In this document: positions 28,060 to 36,172 of the stretch, piece after piece
How the letters are laid out: the number at the start of each line of letters is the position of its first letter
How positions within the stretch are numbered: position 1 is the first letter of the stretch
DNA from: Streptomyces hoynatensis
GTDB taxonomy: Bacteria; Actinomycetota; Actinomycetes; Streptomycetales; Streptomycetaceae
Assembly (NCBI RefSeq): GCF_003626535.1
Contig: NZ_RBAL01000003.1
Span: 186,001 to 250,000 of the forward strand
Reading direction: 5' to 3'
Length of the DNA: 64,000 nt
The notes under the pieces: model-generated
The model's database searches: none
The model's input: only the letters and a program-made list of their open reading frames with translations
Told to the model about the DNA's origin: nothing
Made by a program: the position numbers and the translations under genes

Positions 28060-28483
28060 CCACAGCGGCGCCGCACCCACGTGGCCACCGAGTCCCGGCC
28101 ATGCGGGATCAGCCGGTCGCCTGGCCGCTTGCCGCGTTGCCGTCGGCCGCCCGGATTCCTTCGATGACCAGTCGCAGGAGGCGGTCGGGGGCGGCGGTGA
28201 CTCCGACCGAGGCATTCCCGCAGGTCAGGGGCCCCGTGCGTGGGTGCTTGCGGCTCGCCACAGTCTGCGCGGGGGCGGGGCACCCAGCCGGCCGATTCGC
28301 TGGTTGGCGCTGCCCGCGCGGGACAATGCGGCGACGAGGCCGGCCGCCATCGCTACATCCGGCTCGACCACCCAGACGAGCCAGGGGAGTTCCACTTGAC
28401 CGGTGGATCACCCCACGCGGGCGGAGCGAGGCCAGGACGCGGACGCGCCCCGCGTCTTCGGGCCCTGGCCTCGCGGGGGACGG
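28060..28483. other. Gene-poor gap with a possible TetR remnant
   Basis: No convincing intact gene. On the minus strand, 28109-28200 ends in APDRLLRLVIEGIRAA then a stop, which could be the C-terminal tip of a TetR regulator, but only about 20 residues look alike. The rest shows no coding signal I trust. Confidence 0.3.
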
Positions 28484-29527
28484 CTACGTGTCGAGGTCGG
28501 ACATGTCCAGTACGAGCCGGTAGCGCACGTCGCCGCCGGCGAGGCGGTTCAGAGCGGTTTCGACCTCGCTTGAGGGCAGTGTTTCGACATCTGCCGTGAT
28601 CCCGTGCGCGGCGCAGAACTCGAGCATGTCCGCGGTCTGTCGCAGTCCTGCCGTGCCGGAGGAAGTGAGCTTCTTGCGCCCGGTTGCGAGTTCCAGCAGC
28701 CTCGGGCCCGTCAGTAGCGGGTTCCCCAGGACGCACAGGGTGCCGTCCAGGTCGAGCATCGCGATCAGCGGTGAGAGGTCGTGCTCGGCCGGAATGACGT
28801 CGAGGATGAGGTCAAAGCGGCCCCTCGCGGCGGCGACCTGGGTGTCGTCCGTGGTTACGAGCAGGTCGGATGCCCCGAGTTCACGGGCGTCCGCTTCCTT
28901 GTCCGCGCTGCGGCTCAGGACGGTGACCTCGGCGCCGAGCGCGGCGGCGAGTTTGACCGCGAGGTGGCCGAGCCCGCCGAGTCCGGCGACGGCGACGCGG
29001 CTGCCCGGGCCGATGCCGGCTGCCCGCAGGGGCTCCCAGACGCTCGCGCCGGCGCACATGAGCGGTGCTGCGGCGGCCGGGTCGAGCCCGTCAGGCAGGT
29101 GGAACGCGAACGTCGCACGCAAGACGTACTCGCGGCTGTAGGCACCCTTGGTCACGGTGCCGTCGACGCGATCGGTGCCGCCGTAGGTGGTGGTCGCGCG
29201 GTGGTAGCAGTAGTTCTCCTGCCCCGCCTGGCACATGGCGCATGCGCCGCACGAGTCGATGATCGTGCCGATCGCGACCCGCTCGCCGACGGCGAAGCCG
29301 GTGACCGCCTGGCCGACGGCGACGACGACGCCTGTCGCCTCGTGCCCGGGAACCAGGTTCTTCTCGCCAAGCATGCCGTGGATGCGGTGCAGGTCGCTGT
29401 GGCAGACGCCGCAGTAGTCGATCCGTACGGCGATGTCGTCCGGGCGGAGATCGCGCCGCTCGATGGTGACGCGGGTCAGCGTGTTGCCGGCCGGGTCGAG
29501 GCTCTGCCAGCCGGTCGTGGTTCTCAT
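28484..29527 (-). CDS. Zinc-dependent NAD(P) alcohol dehydrogenase (CAD/YahK-like)
   Basis: Medium-chain alcohol dehydrogenase of 347 residues, oxidising alcohols or reducing aldehydes. Catalytic zinc ligands are in CGVCHSDLH and GHEATGVV, and structural zinc cysteines in CGACAMCQAGQENYC. The nucleotide-binding motif is GLGGLGHLAVKLA at about 175. HRATTTYGGTDRVDG and the overall layout fit the cinnamyl-alcohol/YahK group. The ATG ending at 29527 (MRTTTGWQSLDP) follows GGAGGG at 11 bases. It is divergent from a TetR gene over an 85-bp gap containing a 22-bp imperfect palindrome, so it is probably repressed by that TetR until an aldehyde or similar ligand appears. Confidence 0.9.
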   Translation of the reverse strand: MRTTTGWQSLDPAGNTLTRVTIERRDLRPDDIAVRIDYCGVCHSDLHRIHGMLGEKNLVPGHEATGVVVAVGQAVTGFAVGERVAIGTIIDSCGACAMCQAGQENYCYHRATTTYGGTDRVDGTVTKGAYSREYVLRATFAFHLPDGLDPAAAAPLMCAGASVWEPLRAAGIGPGSRVAVAGLGGLGHLAVKLAAALGAEVTVLSRSADKEADARELGASDLLVTTDDTQVAAARGRFDLILDVIPAEHDLSPLIAMLDLDGTLCVLGNPLLTGPRLLELATGRKKLTSSGTAGLRQTADMLEFCAAHGITADVETLPSSEVETALNRLAGGDVRYRLVLDMSDLDT

Positions 29528-29559
29528 GCTCAGTCCATCCCTCCAAATCGGAATCTGCA

Positions 29560-29581
29560 TTCACTTTAACATGAAGGTGAA
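29560..29581. promoter_or_regulatory. TetR-type operator, TTCACTTT...GGTGAA
   Basis: A 22-bp imperfect palindrome with TTCAC/GTGAA ends, six of eleven base pairs symmetric, centred between the divergent alcohol dehydrogenase and TetR genes. It overlaps a possible -35 (GTGAAG, 29577-29582) whose -10 would be TACACT at 29600-29605. Confidence 0.5.
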
Positions 29582-29612
29582 GCTTCATTCCGCTTTGCGT
29601 ACACTGGCGACC

Positions 29613-30203
29613 GTGACCTCGCAGCCGAATCGACAGCCCAAGCCCCCGGCCGCTCCTCGCGCTCCGCGCCGCGACGCGCTGCGCAACGACGCGATCGTCA
29701 TCGACGCGGCGCGCGCCGTCTTCGCCGAGCTGGGGCCGCAGGCGAGCATGGAGTCCATCGCGACCCGCGCCGGACTGGGCGTCGGCACGATCTACCGGCG
29801 GTTCCCAGGCAAGGACGCCCTCCTGGATGCCGTCGCGCGACTGCTGACCGAGGAAATCGACCAGGCCGCCGCTGCTGCACTTGAGGACCCGGACCCCGGC
29901 GCCGGACTCGAACGATTCCTCGAATTCGTCGGAGCCTTCAACGCGGAGAAGCGCCGCTACGCGTCCGCCCTGGCCGCCCGCCTCGCCGACGATGACACCG
30001 TGAGCACGCGGACAGCGGATCGGGTCCTGCGGCTCACACGGAAGGCGGTCGACGCGGGGTACCTCGCCCGAGACGTAACGGCCGAGGACATCAAAGCCCT
30101 GATCGTCGCGATGCGAGGACTGGTCGCCGCTGCACCGGACGGCGAGGACGCTCCATGGCGCCGTTTCCTCCGCATCCACCTCGCGGGACTTCGGGCTGAT
30201 TGA
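29613..30203 (+). CDS. TetR-family transcriptional regulator
   Basis: A 196-residue repressor. The helix-turn-helix is MESIATRAGLGVGTIYRRFP followed by GKDALLDAVA, near residues 45-75; the C-terminal ligand domain has the usual helices (LERFLEFVGAFNAEKRRYAS). GTG at 29613 lies eight bases after TACACT, so a leaderless transcript is likely; ATG at 29571 would place the start inside the operator. Divergent to the alcohol dehydrogenase it presumably controls. Confidence 0.87.
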   Translation: MTSQPNRQPKPPAAPRAPRRDALRNDAIVIDAARAVFAELGPQASMESIATRAGLGVGTIYRRFPGKDALLDAVARLLTEEIDQAAAAALEDPDPGAGLERFLEFVGAFNAEKRRYASALAARLADDDTVSTRTADRVLRLTRKAVDAGYLARDVTAEDIKALIVAMRGLVAAAPDGEDAPWRRFLRIHLAGLRAD

Positions 30204-30205
30204 CG

Positions 30206-30583
30206 GCACGGCCTGCGGTGATGCTCGCCCTGGCCCGGATCTTCCTGGCCGACCTGCCGGAGTTCCGCACCGGCCTGATCATCGTCGGTCTGGCTCACTG
30301 CATCGCCATGGTGGTCGTCCGGAACGGCCTCGCGTGCGGCGGCCGGGAGGCCGCCGCCGTCCTGGTCGCTCTGAACGCCGTCTTCCAGGTCCTGGCCTTC
30401 GGGCTGCTGGGCTGGTTCTCCCTCGATCTGCTGCCGGGCCGGCTGAGCCTCGGCGAGGGCGAGAACCTCGACATCTCCGCCTGGGAGATCGCCCGCAACG
30501 TCGTCGTGTTCCCCGGCGTCCCACTGATCGCGGGCTTCGTCACCCGCCGCGCCGGCGAGAGGCGGCTGGGGCGCCGCGTGGGC
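30206..30583 (+). pseudogene. Internal fragment of arsenite efflux pump Acr3
   Basis: The frame reads VMLALARIFLADLPEFRTGL, IIVGLAHCIAMVVV, LACGGREAAAVLVALNAVFQ and WEIARNVVVFPGVPLIAGF, which is the middle of Acr3-type arsenite transporters. The first roughly 100 residues and the last helices are missing, the conserved RCIAMV is HCIAMV and ACGDxE is ACGGRE. The reading frame then runs into Pro/Arg-rich noncoding sequence to 30826. No other ars gene is near. Confidence 0.65.
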
Positions 30584-30850
30584 GGACGCGACACGGTGGT
30601 TCAGCGGGTGCGGCGGCGCAGTCCCCAACAGCCCACCGCCGCGGCGGCGCCGGGCGCCACGACAGCGGCGGCGGCCACGAGGAGGCCGGCCCCGCTTCCC
30701 CGCCACCGGTGCCGGCCCACCCCGGCCGCGACCGCGCGAGAACCGGATGCCGCACGACCGGGCGGGACGCAGTGCGGCTCACCGGCCTGCCGCCTCGGCC
30801 GGCCTGGCCGCAAGGCCGAATCGTGATCGCGATACGGGATGCAAAGACCT

Positions 30851-31663
30851 CTACGCTGCGAAAAACTCGGCGAGCGCGCGGCCGATGTGATCGGGGGCGT
30901 TCTCCGTGGGGATGTGATCCGCGTGGGGGATGCGGATGAGCGTGGTGCGGGGCATCTCCGAGGCGAACCGTTCGGCGTATTCCACCTTCTCGTGGAGGTC
31001 GTCTTCACCCCAGATCAGCAGCTTGGGCGTGGTGGACCGCATCAGCGCGGGAACGAGGTCAAGGGTGTAGCGGTTGTCGGCCGCGCCCGCCAGGGCCGTC
31101 CAGGAACGGCGAACCCGCTCATCGGTCCACGGATCCACGTATTCCGCGATCAACGACTCAGTGGCGACCCCGGCCAGCACCCTCGCGATCGCCTGCCGAC
31201 GGGCGGCGAGCACGCCCTCGCCCGTGTCCCCGTCCCGGAATTGGGCCACGTGGGGCGCGGGCCAGGAATCGTAGAGGACCGAGTTGACCAGGGCGAACCG
31301 GGACACGTCGAGCCGGTCGTGGGCGAGGAGGTGTTGAGCGATGGCGCCACCGATGTCGTGGCCTGCCACGGCGACAGGGCGGGAGAGGTGCAACGCCGAG
31401 GCGAATCGTGTCACCCAGTCGGCGAGGGCCGGAACGGTGGCTGTTTCCGGGGTGAGTTGTCCTCCTGAGCGTCCCAGTCCGGGAAGGTCGACCGCGAGGG
31501 GGCGCAGCCCCGCGTCGGCGAGGTGGCCCAGCACGGGGAGCCAGACACGGCTCCAGTAGGTTCCGTGCAGCATCAGCACGGGCAGGCCGCCCTGTCCTGC
31601 GGTCAGGTAGCTGGCCGGCTCGCGGCGCGGAGCAGTCGAGCAGCTCCTCTCCGCGCACGTCAT
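30851..31663 (-). CDS. Alpha/beta hydrolase with Asp nucleophile (epoxide hydrolase/haloalkane dehalogenase-like)
   Basis: A cytoplasmic alpha/beta hydrolase of about 270 residues. The oxyanion motif is LMLHGTYW, the nucleophile elbow GHDIGGAIA (Asp, not Ser, as in epoxide hydrolases and haloalkane dehalogenases), the acid sits in LLIWGEDD and the catalytic His in IPHADHIPTENAP. The start is uncertain: ATGs ending at 31663 and 31696 both lack a clear ribosome site, and the N-terminus may be slightly damaged since the flanks are eroded. The substrate cannot be read from sequence. Confidence 0.8.
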   Translation of the reverse strand: MTCAERSCSTAPRREPASYLTAGQGGLPVLMLHGTYWSRVWLPVLGHLADAGLRPLAVDLPGLGRSGGQLTPETATVPALADWVTRFASALHLSRPVAVAGHDIGGAIAQHLLAHDRLDVSRFALVNSVLYDSWPAPHVAQFRDGDTGEGVLAARRQAIARVLAGVATESLIAEYVDPWTDERVRRSWTALAGAADNRYTLDLVPALMRSTTPKLLIWGEDDLHEKVEYAERFASEMPRTTLIRIPHADHIPTENAPDHIGRALAEFFAA

Positions 31664-31743
31664 GCCGGAGGCCGGCGACAAGGGGCGGCACGCCATCGAC
31701 GCCCTGCTCGGTGGGGGAGGACGGCGGAGGGCCTGGTCGGCCC

Positions 31744-31771
31744 GAACTCCCCGGGAACTCCCAGGAACTCC
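31744..31771. repeat. Three direct repeats of GAACTC(C), 11 and 10 bp apart
   Basis: GAACTCC begins at 31744, 31755 and 31765, phased at about one helical turn, about 90 bp before the HipA-like gene. It could be an operator array or slippage. Confidence 0.35.
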
Positions 31772-31859
31772 CCAGAGGAGATCAGGGCGGGCCGCCGGGC
31801 CGGAGGGCCCGGCGGCCCACCGTGCATTCCCAGGCCGGAGCGGCGTATAGCCTGGGACA

Positions 31860-32690
31860 ATGCTGCGCGAAACGCTCGCGACCCGCTATGTGACCCCCCT
31901 GCGGGAGGGCGGCTCACTGCCCGGGATCGTGGAGGCCGACGACCTCGGCACCTACGTCATGAAGTTCACCGGCGCCGGCCAGGGCCGCAAGGCGCTGGTG
32001 GCCGAGGTGATCTGCGGCGGCCTCGCCCGGCGCCTCGGGCTGCGGGTGCCGGAGCTGGTGCTGATGACCCTGGACCCGGTCCTCGGGCCGAGCGAGCCCG
32101 ACGAGGACGTCCAGGACCTGCTGAAGGCCAGCGGCGGGCTGAACCTCGGCATGGACTTCCTGCCGGGCTCGCTCGGCTTCGACCCGCTCTCCTACGAGGT
32201 GGACCCGGCCGAGGCGGCCCGCGTGGTGTGGTTCGACGCCCTGGTCAACAACGTGGACCGCTCCTGGCGCAATCCCAACCTCCTCGTCTGGCACGGCGAT
32301 CTGTGGCTCATCGACCACGGCGCCGCCCTCATCTGGCACCACAACTGGCCGACGGCCGCCGCCTCCGCCGCCCGCGGCTACGACGCCTCCGACCACGCGC
32401 TCGCCCGCTACGCCCCCGACGTGGCCGCCGCGGCGGCCGAACTCGCGCCGCGGGTCGAACCCGGCCTGCTCGCCGAGGTACTCGCCGAGGTCCCCGACGC
32501 CTGGCTGGAGGGGGAGCCGGGGTTCGCCGGGGCGGAGGAGATCCGCGCCGCCTACGTGCGGACGCTCGCCGCGCGCGCCCGCGACATCCACGAGCGCGTC
32601 ACCCTCGGACCGCCCACCACCAGCCGCCCGCGCCACCGGCCCGGCTGGCTCGCCGCCCGCCGCCCGCACCCAGGGGAGGCCGTCCGATGA
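31860..32690 (+). CDS. HipA-like kinase
   Basis: A 276-residue protein of the short HipA-like kinase family. The ATP/catalytic region reads VWFDALVNNVDRSWRNPNLL then LWLIDHGAALIWHH, corresponding to the DxxxxNxDR...N and D[HF]G elements of HipA kinases; the N-terminal part has YVMKFTGAGQGRKAL. Unlike the Escherichia coli HipA it lacks the N-terminal subdomain and has no HipB-type partner. TATAGCCT ends just before the ATG, so the mRNA may be leaderless. Its stop overlaps the start of a DUF3037 gene (ATGA), a fixed pairing in actinobacteria. The target protein is unknown. Confidence 0.85.
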   Translation: MLRETLATRYVTPLREGGSLPGIVEADDLGTYVMKFTGAGQGRKALVAEVICGGLARRLGLRVPELVLMTLDPVLGPSEPDEDVQDLLKASGGLNLGMDFLPGSLGFDPLSYEVDPAEAARVVWFDALVNNVDRSWRNPNLLVWHGDLWLIDHGAALIWHHNWPTAAASAARGYDASDHALARYAPDVAAAAAELAPRVEPGLLAEVLAEVPDAWLEGEPGFAGAEEIRAAYVRTLAARARDIHERVTLGPPTTSRPRHRPGWLAARRPHPGEAVR

Positions 32691-33091
32691 GCGCCGCGCA
32701 CGGGGCGGGGCACGGCCGCGACGTCTTCGAGTACGCGCTGCTGCGGGTCGTCCCGCAGATGGAGCGCGGCGAGTGCATCAACGCGGGCGTCGTCCTCTAC
32801 TGCCGGGCCAGGTCCTTCCTCGCCGCCCGCACCCACCTGGACGCCGGCAGGCTGCGTGCCCTGGACCCGGCGGCCGACGAGAGGGGCGTGCGCGCCGCCC
32901 TGCACGCCGCCGAGTGCGTCTGCGCGGGCGGAACCGGGGCGGGCCCCGCCGCGCAGGACGACGCCGGGCGCCGTTTCCGGTGGCTGGTCGCCCCGCGCAG
33001 CACCGTCGTCCAGCCGGGCCCGGTGCACACCGGACTCACCGCCGACCCGGACGGGGAACTGGAGCGGCTGCTGCGGGTCCTGGTGCGTTGA
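32687..33091 (+). CDS. DUF3037 protein, partner of HipA-like kinase
   Basis: A 134-residue protein beginning FEYALLRVVPQMERGECINA and containing RFRWLVAPRSTVVQPGPVHT, both diagnostic of DUF3037. Its function is unknown, but the family is found coupled to short HipA-like kinases. The ATG overlaps the kinase stop by four bases and has AGGGGAGG seven bases upstream, so translation is coupled. A toxin/antidote or kinase/regulator relation is inferred from the pairing. Confidence 0.87.
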   Translation: MSAAHGAGHGRDVFEYALLRVVPQMERGECINAGVVLYCRARSFLAARTHLDAGRLRALDPAADERGVRAALHAAECVCAGGTGAGPAAQDDAGRRFRWLVAPRSTVVQPGPVHTGLTADPDGELERLLRVLVR

Positions 33092-33116
33092 CAGCGGGTG
33101 GCGGGGAATCTAGCGT
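33088..33116 (+). promoter_or_regulatory. Strong promoter TTGACA-N17-TAGCGT for fabG-like gene
   Basis: A consensus -35 (33088-33093) overlaps the stop codon of the DUF3037 gene and is followed after 17 bp by TAGCGT (33111-33116), placing the start near 33123, 75 bp before the ATG. Confidence 0.65.
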
Positions 33117-33124
33117 CGGCCACG

Positions 33125-33145
33125 CGGTAGTTACCAGACGGTAGC
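33125..33145. promoter_or_regulatory. Operator-like TTACC-AGAC-GGTAG in the fabG leader
   Basis: An imperfect palindrome GTTACC-AGAC-GGTAGC (33130-33145) with a second CGGTAG at 33125-33130, just downstream of the predicted transcription start. The core ACCAGnnGGTA recurs before the thioesterase gene at 40704. Confidence 0.45.
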
Positions 33146-33197
33146 CCACCCGGCGGGGGCCGGCCCCCGCCCGGACCCGACGCCGAGGAGAGCGAGC

Positions 33198-33959
33198 ATG
33201 ACCACCACCGAGCAGCGCGTTGCCGTCGTCACCGGCGCGGCCAGGGGAATCGGCGCGGCCACCGCCCTCAGGCTGGCCGCCGAGGGACGCGCGGTCGCCG
33301 TTCTCGACCTGGACGAGGCGGCCTGCGCCGGCACCGTGGCCGCCATCGAGGCCGCGGGCGGCACCGCGCTCGCCGTCGGCTGCGACGTCGCCGACCAGGA
33401 GGCGGTGCGGGGCGCGGTCGCCCGCGTCGCCGAGGAGCTCGGCCCGCCGCAGATCCTGGTCAACAACGCCGGGGTGCTGCGCGACAACCTGCTGTTCAAG
33501 ATGACGGATCAGGACTGGGACACCGTCATGGCCGTCCACCTGCGCGGGGCCTTCCTGATGTCGCGGGCCTGCCAGAAGCACATGGTGGACGCCGGCTTCG
33601 GCCGCATCGTCAGCCTCTCCTCCAGCTCCGCCCTCGGCAACCGCGGCCAGGCCAACTACGCGGCGGCCAAGGCCGGACTGCAGGGCTTCACGAAGACCCT
33701 GGCCATCGAGCTCGGCAAGTTCGGCATCACCGCCAACGCCGTCGCCCCCGGCTTCATCGCCACCGACATGACCGCCGCCACCGCCGCCAGGGTGGGCATG
33801 GAGTTCGAGGACTTCCAGCGGGCCGCGGCCGAGGGCATCCCGGTGCGGCGGGTGGGCCGCCCCGAGGACGTGGCCGGGGCGATCGCCTTCTTCACCGGCG
33901 AGGACGCCGGCTTCGTCTCCGGGCAGGTGCTGTACGTGGCCGGCGGGCCGCTCGACTGA
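33198..33959 (+). CDS. fabG: 3-oxoacyl-ACP reductase-like SDR
   Basis: NAD(P)H-dependent short-chain reductase of 253 residues. Cofactor motif TGAARGIGAAT, structural NNAG, catalytic Ser in SLSSSSALG and YxxxK as NYAAAKAGLQ; the C-terminus (VGRPEDVAGAIAFFTGEDAG) is of the FabG class. GAGGAGAG precedes the ATG. It has its own strong promoter and a palindrome in the leader, and another SDR gene follows 50 bp later. A fatty-acid or secondary ketoacyl substrate is likely; essential FabG would normally sit with fab genes, so this may be a paralogue. Confidence 0.87.
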   Translation: MTTTEQRVAVVTGAARGIGAATALRLAAEGRAVAVLDLDEAACAGTVAAIEAAGGTALAVGCDVADQEAVRGAVARVAEELGPPQILVNNAGVLRDNLLFKMTDQDWDTVMAVHLRGAFLMSRACQKHMVDAGFGRIVSLSSSSALGNRGQANYAAAKAGLQGFTKTLAIELGKFGITANAVAPGFIATDMTAATAARVGMEFEDFQRAAAEGIPVRRVGRPEDVAGAIAFFTGEDAGFVSGQVLYVAGGPLD

Positions 33960-34009
33960 GCGGGACGGAAGAGCCGGCGGGAAGAGCGGAACGGAGCGGG
34001 AGGCCGAAG

Positions 34010-34795
34010 ATGACGACGCAACCCCAGGACGCCGCCGGGGAGTCGATACCCGGCGCCCCGCGCGTGGCCGTGGTCACCGGCGCGAGCCGGGGCATCGGGT
34101 ACGCCATCGCCAGGGCGCTGGCCGAGCGCGGCGACCGGGTCTGCCTCACCGGGCGCGACGCGTCCGCCCTCGACCGGGCCGTGGCGGGCATCGGCGAGGA
34201 CCGCGCGATCGGCGTCGCGGGCAAGGCCCACGACGAGGCCCACCAGGCGGAGGTGATCGAACGGGTCATGGCCGCCTGGGGACGCGTGGACCACCTCGTC
34301 AACAACGCGGGAACCAACCCGGTCTTCGCCCCGCTCACCGAGCTGGACCCGGGCGTGCTCCGCAAGGTGTTCGAGGTCAACGTCCTGGCCGCGCACGGTT
34401 TCGCCCGCCGCGTGTGGGAAGCCTGGCAACGGGAGCACGGCGGGACCATCCTCAACGTCGCCTCCATCGCCGGGCTCACCGCCTCGCCCTTCATCGGCGC
34501 CTACGGGCTGACCAAGGCGGCCCTGATCAACCTCACCCAGCAGCTGGCCCACGAACTGGCCCCGCTGGTCCGGGTCAACGCCCTGGCCCCCGCCGTGGTG
34601 AAGACCAGGTTCGCCGCCGCCCTGTACGAGGGCCGCGAGGCCGAGGCCGCCGCCGGGTATCCGCTGCGCCGCCTCGGCGTCCCCGAGGACGTCGCGGGCG
34701 CCGCGGCGTTCCTCACCTCGGACGCGGCGGGCTGGATCACCGGGCAGACGCTGGTGCTCGACGGCGGGCTCTTCCTCAACGCCGGGCTCGGCTGA
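34010..34795 (+). CDS. SDR family oxidoreductase
   Basis: A 261-residue short-chain dehydrogenase: TGASRGIGYAIARAL (cofactor), NNAGTNPVFAPL, NVASIAGLTASPF (catalytic Ser) and YGLTKAALINL (Tyr/Lys), with LVLDGGLFLNAGLG at the end. The N-terminus carries a 17-residue polar leader. It stands 50 bp after the fabG-like gene on the same strand, so the two are probably cotranscribed and act on related acyl or polyol substrates. The substrate is not evident. Confidence 0.88.
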   Translation: MTTQPQDAAGESIPGAPRVAVVTGASRGIGYAIARALAERGDRVCLTGRDASALDRAVAGIGEDRAIGVAGKAHDEAHQAEVIERVMAAWGRVDHLVNNAGTNPVFAPLTELDPGVLRKVFEVNVLAAHGFARRVWEAWQREHGGTILNVASIAGLTASPFIGAYGLTKAALINLTQQLAHELAPLVRVNALAPAVVKTRFAAALYEGREAEAAAGYPLRRLGVPEDVAGAAAFLTSDAAGWITGQTLVLDGGLFLNAGLG

Positions 34796-34847
34796 CACCG
34801 GCGCGGGCCCGCGCGGCGGACCGCCCGCACCCGGCGCGGGCCCGCAC

Positions 34848-34869
34848 TGTCAGTGGCAGCCGGTACGTT
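34848..34869 (+). promoter_or_regulatory. RecA-NDp / PafBC-type DNA-damage promoter of ung
   Basis: TGTCAGTG (34848-34855), eight bases, TACGTT (34864-34869), an exact fit to the mycobacterial damage-promoter pattern. It matches the site at 2065 over CACTGTCAGTGGC. Confidence 0.75.
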
Positions 34870-34909
34870 CTGATCGACAAGTGATCACGCCCCTTCGGAG
34901 GTTGACGAC

Positions 34910-35590
34910 GTGACCGGCATGCTGCCCGACTCCTGGCAGGACGTCCTCGGCGAGGAGCTCGGCAAGCCCTACTTCAAGGAGCTCACGGAGTTCGTGGAGG
35001 AGGAGCGGGCCCGCGGACCGGTGTATCCCCCCAGGGAGGAGGTCTTCGCCGCCCTGGAGGCCACGCCGTTCGACCGGGTGAAGGTGCTGATCCTCGGGCA
35101 GGACCCCTACCACGGCGAGGGGCAGGGCCACGGCCTGTGCTTCTCGGTGCGCCCCGGCGTGCGGATTCCGCCCTCCCTGCGCAACGTCTACAAGGAGCTG
35201 CACGCCGAGCTCGGCCACCCCATTCCCGACAACGGGTACCTGATGCCCTGGGCCCACCAGGGGGTCCTGCTGCTCAACGCGGTGCTCACCGTCCGCGCCG
35301 GCGAGCCCAACTCGCACAAGGGCAAGGGCTGGGAGAAGTTCACCGACGCGGTGATCCGCGCGGTGGCCGGCCGCGAGAAGCCCGCGGTGTTCGTGCTGTG
35401 GGGCTCCTACGCCCGCAAGAAGCTGCGCCTGATCGACACGGAGCGGCACGCGGTGGTCGAGGGCCCGCACCCCTCGCCGCTCTCGACGCAGAAGTTCGCG
35501 GGCACCCGGCCGTTCACGCGGATCGACGAGGCCCTGGCCGCCCAGGGGCATGCGCCGGTCGACTGGCGCATCCCCGACCTGAAGCGGTGA
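34910..35590 (+). CDS. ung: Uracil-DNA glycosylase, family 1
   Basis: Removes uracil from DNA in base-excision repair. The 226 residues contain the water-activating loop GQDPYHGEGQAH-type motif (here LGQDPYHGEGQGHGLCFS), PPSLRNVYKEL, LLLNAVLTVRAGEPNSH and the minor-groove loop GPHPSPLS. GTG at 34910 has GGAGG about ten bases upstream. The promoter is a clear DNA-damage type site, so induction by damage is expected. Confidence 0.96.
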   Translation: MTGMLPDSWQDVLGEELGKPYFKELTEFVEEERARGPVYPPREEVFAALEATPFDRVKVLILGQDPYHGEGQGHGLCFSVRPGVRIPPSLRNVYKELHAELGHPIPDNGYLMPWAHQGVLLLNAVLTVRAGEPNSHKGKGWEKFTDAVIRAVAGREKPAVFVLWGSYARKKLRLIDTERHAVVEGPHPSPLSTQKFAGTRPFTRIDEALAAQGHAPVDWRIPDLKR

Positions 35591-35611
35591 GCGGCCGGGC
35601 CCCGCGGGGGC

Positions 35612-36022
35612 TCAGCCCAGCTCGTAGGTGAAGGTGTAGGGCACCTCCGCCATGCCGTGGCGGCAGGTGAAGCCGCCCGAGCCGCGCAGCCCGGCGAGTT
35701 CGCCCTCGCCGGAGCCGGGCACCACCTCGAAGGAGCAGCTCACCGTGGAGTCCGCCTCGAAGGTGCCCCACTCGCGCAGGACGAAGGCCCCGGCGCGTCC
35801 GTCGAGGGTGGCCTCGGTCAGCCGCTCGTAGCCGGTGAAGGTTCCGGTCCCGTCGGCGGCGTAGGAGATGGCGTAGACGCAGGAGGTGGCCGCCGCCCCG
35901 ATGCCGCCCTTGAAGGTGTTCGTGACGACCGCGTGGGCCAGCCGCGCCCCCTCGGTGGCCCCGCCGGGGGACGCCTCCTGCCAGTCGCTGAACGTGAACG
36001 TGCCCTCGGTGCGCGCGGTCAT
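35612..36022 (-). CDS. DUF3224 domain protein
   Basis: A 136-residue soluble protein of the DUF3224 lipocalin-like family: ATG at 36022 starts GTFTFSDWQEASPGG-type sequence after five residues and continues with TGYERLTEATLDGRAGAFVL, EADSTVSCSFEVVPGSGEG and GSGGFTCRHGMAEVPYTFTY. GGAG precedes the ATG. It is divergent from a WYL regulator with a 37-bp perfect palindrome between them, and this pair is commonly linked in actinomycetes, so the WYL protein most likely controls it. Biochemical function unknown. Confidence 0.87.
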   Translation of the reverse strand: MTARTEGTFTFSDWQEASPGGATEGARLAHAVVTNTFKGGIGAAATSCVYAISYAADGTGTFTGYERLTEATLDGRAGAFVLREWGTFEADSTVSCSFEVVPGSGEGELAGLRGSGGFTCRHGMAEVPYTFTYELG

Positions 36023-36114
36023 GCGGTACTCCTCGAAACGTCCGGGAAAGCCCCGGGGACATTGCCTGGTCGGGCCCGGGACCTGGGGCGGTCCCGGGCG
36101 TGGGGACCACTCTG

Positions 36115-36151
36115 CCCGCCGTACCTGACACCTTCTGTCAGGTACGGCGGG
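36115..36151. promoter_or_regulatory. 37-bp perfect inverted repeat between DUF3224 and WYL regulator
   Basis: CCCGCCGTACCTGACA and TGTCAGGTACGGCGGG are exact 16-bp arms around CCTTC. The core TACCTGACA-N5-TGTCAGGTA is the likely operator of the WYL regulator; it lies just upstream of its -10 (CAGAAT, 36162-36167). Confidence 0.75.
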
Positions 36152-36172
36152 GGAGCTTCGCAGAATGGGACC

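Noticed and set aside
31523..33091. A 522-codon frame containing the DUF3037 protein at its end
   Set aside because: The part before 32687 is the shadow of the HipA-like gene; DUF3037 has its own ribosome site and an ATGA overlap.
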